Assembly: GCA_947367165.1 (NCBI GenBank)
Contig: CANBCO010000007.1
Span: 1 to 9,221, forward strand
Origin: an uncultured Coriobacteriaceae bacterium
GTDB lineage: Bacteria > Actinomycetota > Coriobacteriia > Coriobacteriales > Atopobiaceae
Direction: 5' to 3'
DNA: 9,221 nucleotides
Below, piece by piece: positions 7,258 to 9,221 of the stretch. Each line of letters starts with the position of its first letter. The stretch's first letter is position 1. Made by a program: the position numbers and the translations under genes. The notes beneath the pieces were generated by a model, which searched no databases, was not told the origin of the DNA, and saw only the letters and a list, made by a program, of their open reading frames with translations.

Positions 7258-9126
7258 ATGGCAGAGAAACTTTTTGGAAACAGATATCGCATCCAAAGCA
7301 AAATTGGAATTGGAGGCATGGCAACGGTGTACCGCGGCACAGATACAGTGCTCGGAAGGCCGGTAGCTGTCAAAACGATGCTTCCCCAATATGCAAGCGA
7401 CCCCTCATTCGCAGCGCGTTTCAAACAAGAAGCACAAGCCGCTGCGGCTCTTCAGTCCCCCTACATTGTAGGTATCTTTGACTGGGGCGAAGACAACAAA
7501 ACTTACTACATCGTTATGGAATATCTCAAAGGCACCGACCTTAAAACAGGAATACGTACACATGGTGCCTTAAGTTCTCGAAAAGTAGCGCAAATAGGTT
7601 CACAAATCTGCCAGGCCTTAAGCGTTGCGCACAGGCACGACATTATTCACCGAGACATTAAGCCGCAAAATATCATGGTGCAGCCCGACGGCAACATCAA
7701 AGTCATGGATTTTGGTATCGCTCGAGCAAAAAATAGCGACTTAACACAGGACAATTCGGTCTTGGGAACGGCTCACTATGTCTCACCCGAGCAAACACAA
7801 GGAAAACAGTTGGGGCCCACCTCTGATATCTATTCTCTTGGCATAGTCATGTATGAGGCAGCAACCGGCACCGTACCTTTTAAAGGCGAAGACGCCATTT
7901 CTGTTGCGCTCAAACAAGTAAACGAAGCCCCAAAGCCACCCTCAAGCATTAATCCAAACGTAGACACTCAGCTTGAAGCTATTATTTTAAAGTGCTTAGA
8001 AAAAGATCCTGCAAATCGTTTCCAAAGTGCAGAACAGCTTCGCCGTGCGTTAACCGATTATCTCGCAGGTAATAAAGTAGTCATTCCAAGTGCAGACGCC
8101 ACAACAATGATGCCTGCTCCTCAAACCACGCAACTTAATCGTCCTCCACAACAAGCGGGGCAAAACGGAGCAAATACCGGCGTTTTACCAAAAGCTTCTC
8201 TTGGTCAAAACACAAGCTTGTATGGACAGCCACAAAAAAGCTCTTCAAAAAAGAAGGCTGCCATCATCATCTCTATACTTGTGGCAGCCCTGCTCGTTAC
8301 TGGAGTAGTTCTTGCATTTAATTTTGGTCTTTTTGGAGAAAACCCTTCAAACACAAGTGAAACTACAGAAAACATTACCGTTCCGGATTTGGTGGGAATG
8401 GACCAAAGCTCTGCACAAAATGCTATTACACGGCTTGGTTTAAAAGTTGGAAACATCACTATTCAGTCATCCGATACGGTAGATCAAGGAAAAGTGATGG
8501 CACAAGATCCAGAGGGTGGTAGTTCTGCTAAGAAAGGCGATTCTGTTGCTATCACTATTTCAAGCGGAAAAGAACCAGTGAAGCAAGTTAGCGTTCCAGA
8601 TCTATCCGGCATGACAGAGACAGAAGCCCGAGCAACCCTTACCGCACTAGGTTTGACAGCACAAATGAGTTCAGTACAAAGCGATACAGTTGATTCAGGA
8701 AAGGTAGCACGTCAAACCCCAGCTGCAGGTGCTCAGATTGATAAAGGCGGCACCGTGACGTTCTATATCAGCACGGGTGCCGGAAGCGCAACCGTTCCAG
8801 ATGTGACCGGCTATTCACAATCAAATGCTATCGCAGCGCTTGAAAGGGCGGGTTTCTCGGCAAGTGTTGATAACCAAAAATACTCAGATACTATTGAAAA
8901 AGGATGTGTTGTTTCTTATACACCGAGCGGTAATCAGCCCAAAGGAACGACTGTTTCGCTCACTATTAGCCTAGGCCCCAAGAGTAGCGGCGGGGACTCC
9001 GGCTCAGGAGGAGGGTCTGACAGCGGCTCTGGAGGAGGAGGCTCGGATAGTGGTGGCGGAACAGATGCTGGCGGTGGTGACAGTGGTTCATTACAAAAAA
9101 ATGCTATATTTAAAAGAACCAATTAG
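7258..9126 (+). CDS. pknB: PknB-like Ser/Thr protein kinase with three PASTA domains
   Basis: A 622-residue protein. The cytoplasmic kinase domain (about 10-270) has the Gly-rich loop GIGGMATV (17-24), Lys39, helix-C Glu58, HRDIKPQN (131-138), DFG (151-153) and GTAHYVSPEQ (170-179), so it is a complete RD kinase. Thr163, Ser167 and Thr171 in the activation segment are candidate autophosphorylation sites. A Pro/Gln/Asn-rich juxtamembrane linker (275-330) and a KKK stop precede one membrane segment (334-356). Three PASTA domains follow outside (373-437, 444-507, 511-573), each opening with VPD; in this family they bind muropeptides or lipid II. Residues 576-611 are almost entirely Gly, Ser and Asp, and the last 11 residues are LQKNAIFKRTN, an odd ending for the family. 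It follows the SEDS-PBP fusion by 49 bases and probably phosphorylates partners of this locus. Confidence 0.96.
   Translation: MAEKLFGNRYRIQSKIGIGGMATVYRGTDTVLGRPVAVKTMLPQYASDPSFAARFKQEAQAAAALQSPYIVGIFDWGEDNKTYYIVMEYLKGTDLKTGIRTHGALSSRKVAQIGSQICQALSVAHRHDIIHRDIKPQNIMVQPDGNIKVMDFGIARAKNSDLTQDNSVLGTAHYVSPEQTQGKQLGPTSDIYSLGIVMYEAATGTVPFKGEDAISVALKQVNEAPKPPSSINPNVDTQLEAIILKCLEKDPANRFQSAEQLRRALTDYLAGNKVVIPSADATTMMPAPQTTQLNRPPQQAGQNGANTGVLPKASLGQNTSLYGQPQKSSSKKKAAIIISILVAALLVTGVVLAFNFGLFGENPSNTSETTENITVPDLVGMDQSSAQNAITRLGLKVGNITIQSSDTVDQGKVMAQDPEGGSSAKKGDSVAITISSGKEPVKQVSVPDLSGMTETEARATLTALGLTAQMSSVQSDTVDSGKVARQTPAAGAQIDKGGTVTFYISTGAGSATVPDVTGYSQSNAIAALERAGFSASVDNQKYSDTIEKGCVVSYTPSGNQPKGTTVSLTISLGPKSSGGDSGSGGGSDSGSGGGGSDSGGGTDAGGGDSGSLQKNAIFKRTN
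8374..8976 (+). repeat. Three tandem PASTA-domain repeats within pknB
   Basis: Three diverged units of about 63-65 residues start with VPDLVG, VPDLSG and VPDVTG and end with SSG, STG and SLG. Each contains an A-x-x-A/L-x-x-x-G-(L/F) helix. The units match only at the protein level, so they are old duplications and not an unstable DNA repeat. Confidence 0.9.
8983..9090 (+). repeat. Gly/Ser/Asp-rich low-complexity coding tail of pknB
   Basis: This stretch codes for 36 residues, nearly all Gly, Ser or Asp, in irregular units such as GSGGGSDSG, using GGA, GGC, GGT, AGC and TCT codons. It lies after the last PASTA domain, outside the cell, and looks like a flexible spacer. The repeat is imperfect and its length could vary between strains. 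Confidence 0.8.
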
Positions 9127-9137
9127 TGGTGAAACAC

Positions 9138-9199
9138 GCCCTCGTAGCTCAGGGGATAGAGCACCGCTCTCCTAAAGCGGGTGTCGACGGTTCAAATCC
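9138..9199 (+). tRNA. tRNA-Arg (anticodon CCT), 3' end lost
   Basis: The cloverleaf can be followed by hand: acceptor 5' strand GCCCTCG (9138-9144), D stem GCTC/GAGC (9147-9150 and 9159-9162), anticodon stem CCGCT/AGCGG (9164-9168 and 9176-9180) with loop CTCCTAA and anticodon CCT (9171-9173), variable loop 9181-9185, T stem 5' strand GACGG (9186-9190) and T loop TTCAAAT (9191-9197). The partner T strand should read CCGTC, but after CC the sequence continues as adapter, so the rest of the T stem and the acceptor 3' strand are absent. It would read the Arg codon AGG. It begins 11 bases after the pknB stop. Confidence 0.92.
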
Positions 9200-9221
9200 T
9201 GTCTCTTATACACATCTCCGA
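9199..9221. other. Nextera/Tn5 transposase adapter contamination at the contig end
   Basis: Bases 9199-9217 are CTGTCTCTTATACACATCT, the 19-base Tn5 mosaic end, and 9218-9221 (CCGA) match the start of the Nextera read adapter that follows it. The T-stem pairing of the tRNA fails exactly here. The C at 9199 could be genomic or adapter, since both would be C. Confidence 0.95.

Noticed and set aside
9077..9110. Promoter for the tRNA gene (GTGACA as -35, TATATT as -10)
   Set aside because: The spacing is 22 bases, too long for a standard promoter, and a better-spaced pair was not found; the A/T-rich stretch may still help transcription.
9084..9121. TGGTTC/GAACCA inverted repeat as a terminator of pknB
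   Set aside because: The six-base stem has a 26-base loop, overlaps the coding end and is not followed by a T-run.
8934..9122. Pro/Ser-rich open frame on the minus strand
   Set aside because: It is the antisense shadow of the Gly/Ser codons in the pknB tail.
9199..9217. Tn5-like inverted-repeat end, suggesting a transposon inserted in a tRNA gene
   Set aside because: The bases after it (CCGA) are those of the Nextera adapter and the sequence stops there; library contamination explains it fully.

Overview
The window is a Gram-positive, actinobacterial cell-growth and phospho-signalling locus. It resembles the fhaA-fhaB-pstP-rodA-pbpA-pknA-pknB cluster of Actinobacteria. The moderate (not high) G+C by eye, the rearranged gene order and the fused rodA-pbpA gene suggest a Coriobacteriia-type lineage (Atopobium/Olsenella/Collinsella relatives). 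That placement is an inference from architecture, not a database match.

All genes are on the + strand and tightly packed. (1) 1-1509: a Ser/Thr protein kinase cut off at its 5' end by the window edge, with a polytopic membrane C-terminus and HLD instead of HRD in the catalytic loop. (2) 1531-2520: FhaA-like protein (DUF3662-type N-terminus, low-complexity linker, FHA domain). (3) 2522-2935: FhaB-like membrane-anchored FHA protein. (4) 2941-4242: PstP-like PP2C phosphatase with one membrane segment. (5) 4239-7208: a 989-residue natural fusion of a RodA/FtsW (SEDS) glycosyltransferase to a class B penicillin-binding transpeptidase. (6) 7258-9126: PknB-like kinase with three extracellular PASTA domains and an unusual Gly/Ser/Asp-rich tail. 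(7) 9138-9199: a tRNA-Arg(CCT) gene broken off by the end of the contig.

The genes fit one scheme. PknB senses cell-wall fragments or lipid II through PASTA domains and phosphorylates targets on Thr, FHA proteins bind the phosphothreonines, the PP2C phosphatase resets the system, and the SEDS-PBP fusion polymerises and crosslinks peptidoglycan. Gene spacing runs from a 4-base overlap to 49 bases, with no terminator visible, so one operon is likely.

The last 23 bases (9199-9221) are not genomic. They match the Tn5 mosaic end plus the start of the Nextera adapter, so the right end is a sequencing artefact and the tRNA gene is artificially truncated. No mobile element, CRISPR array, riboswitch or convincing terminator was seen, and no gap between genes exceeds 49 bases.
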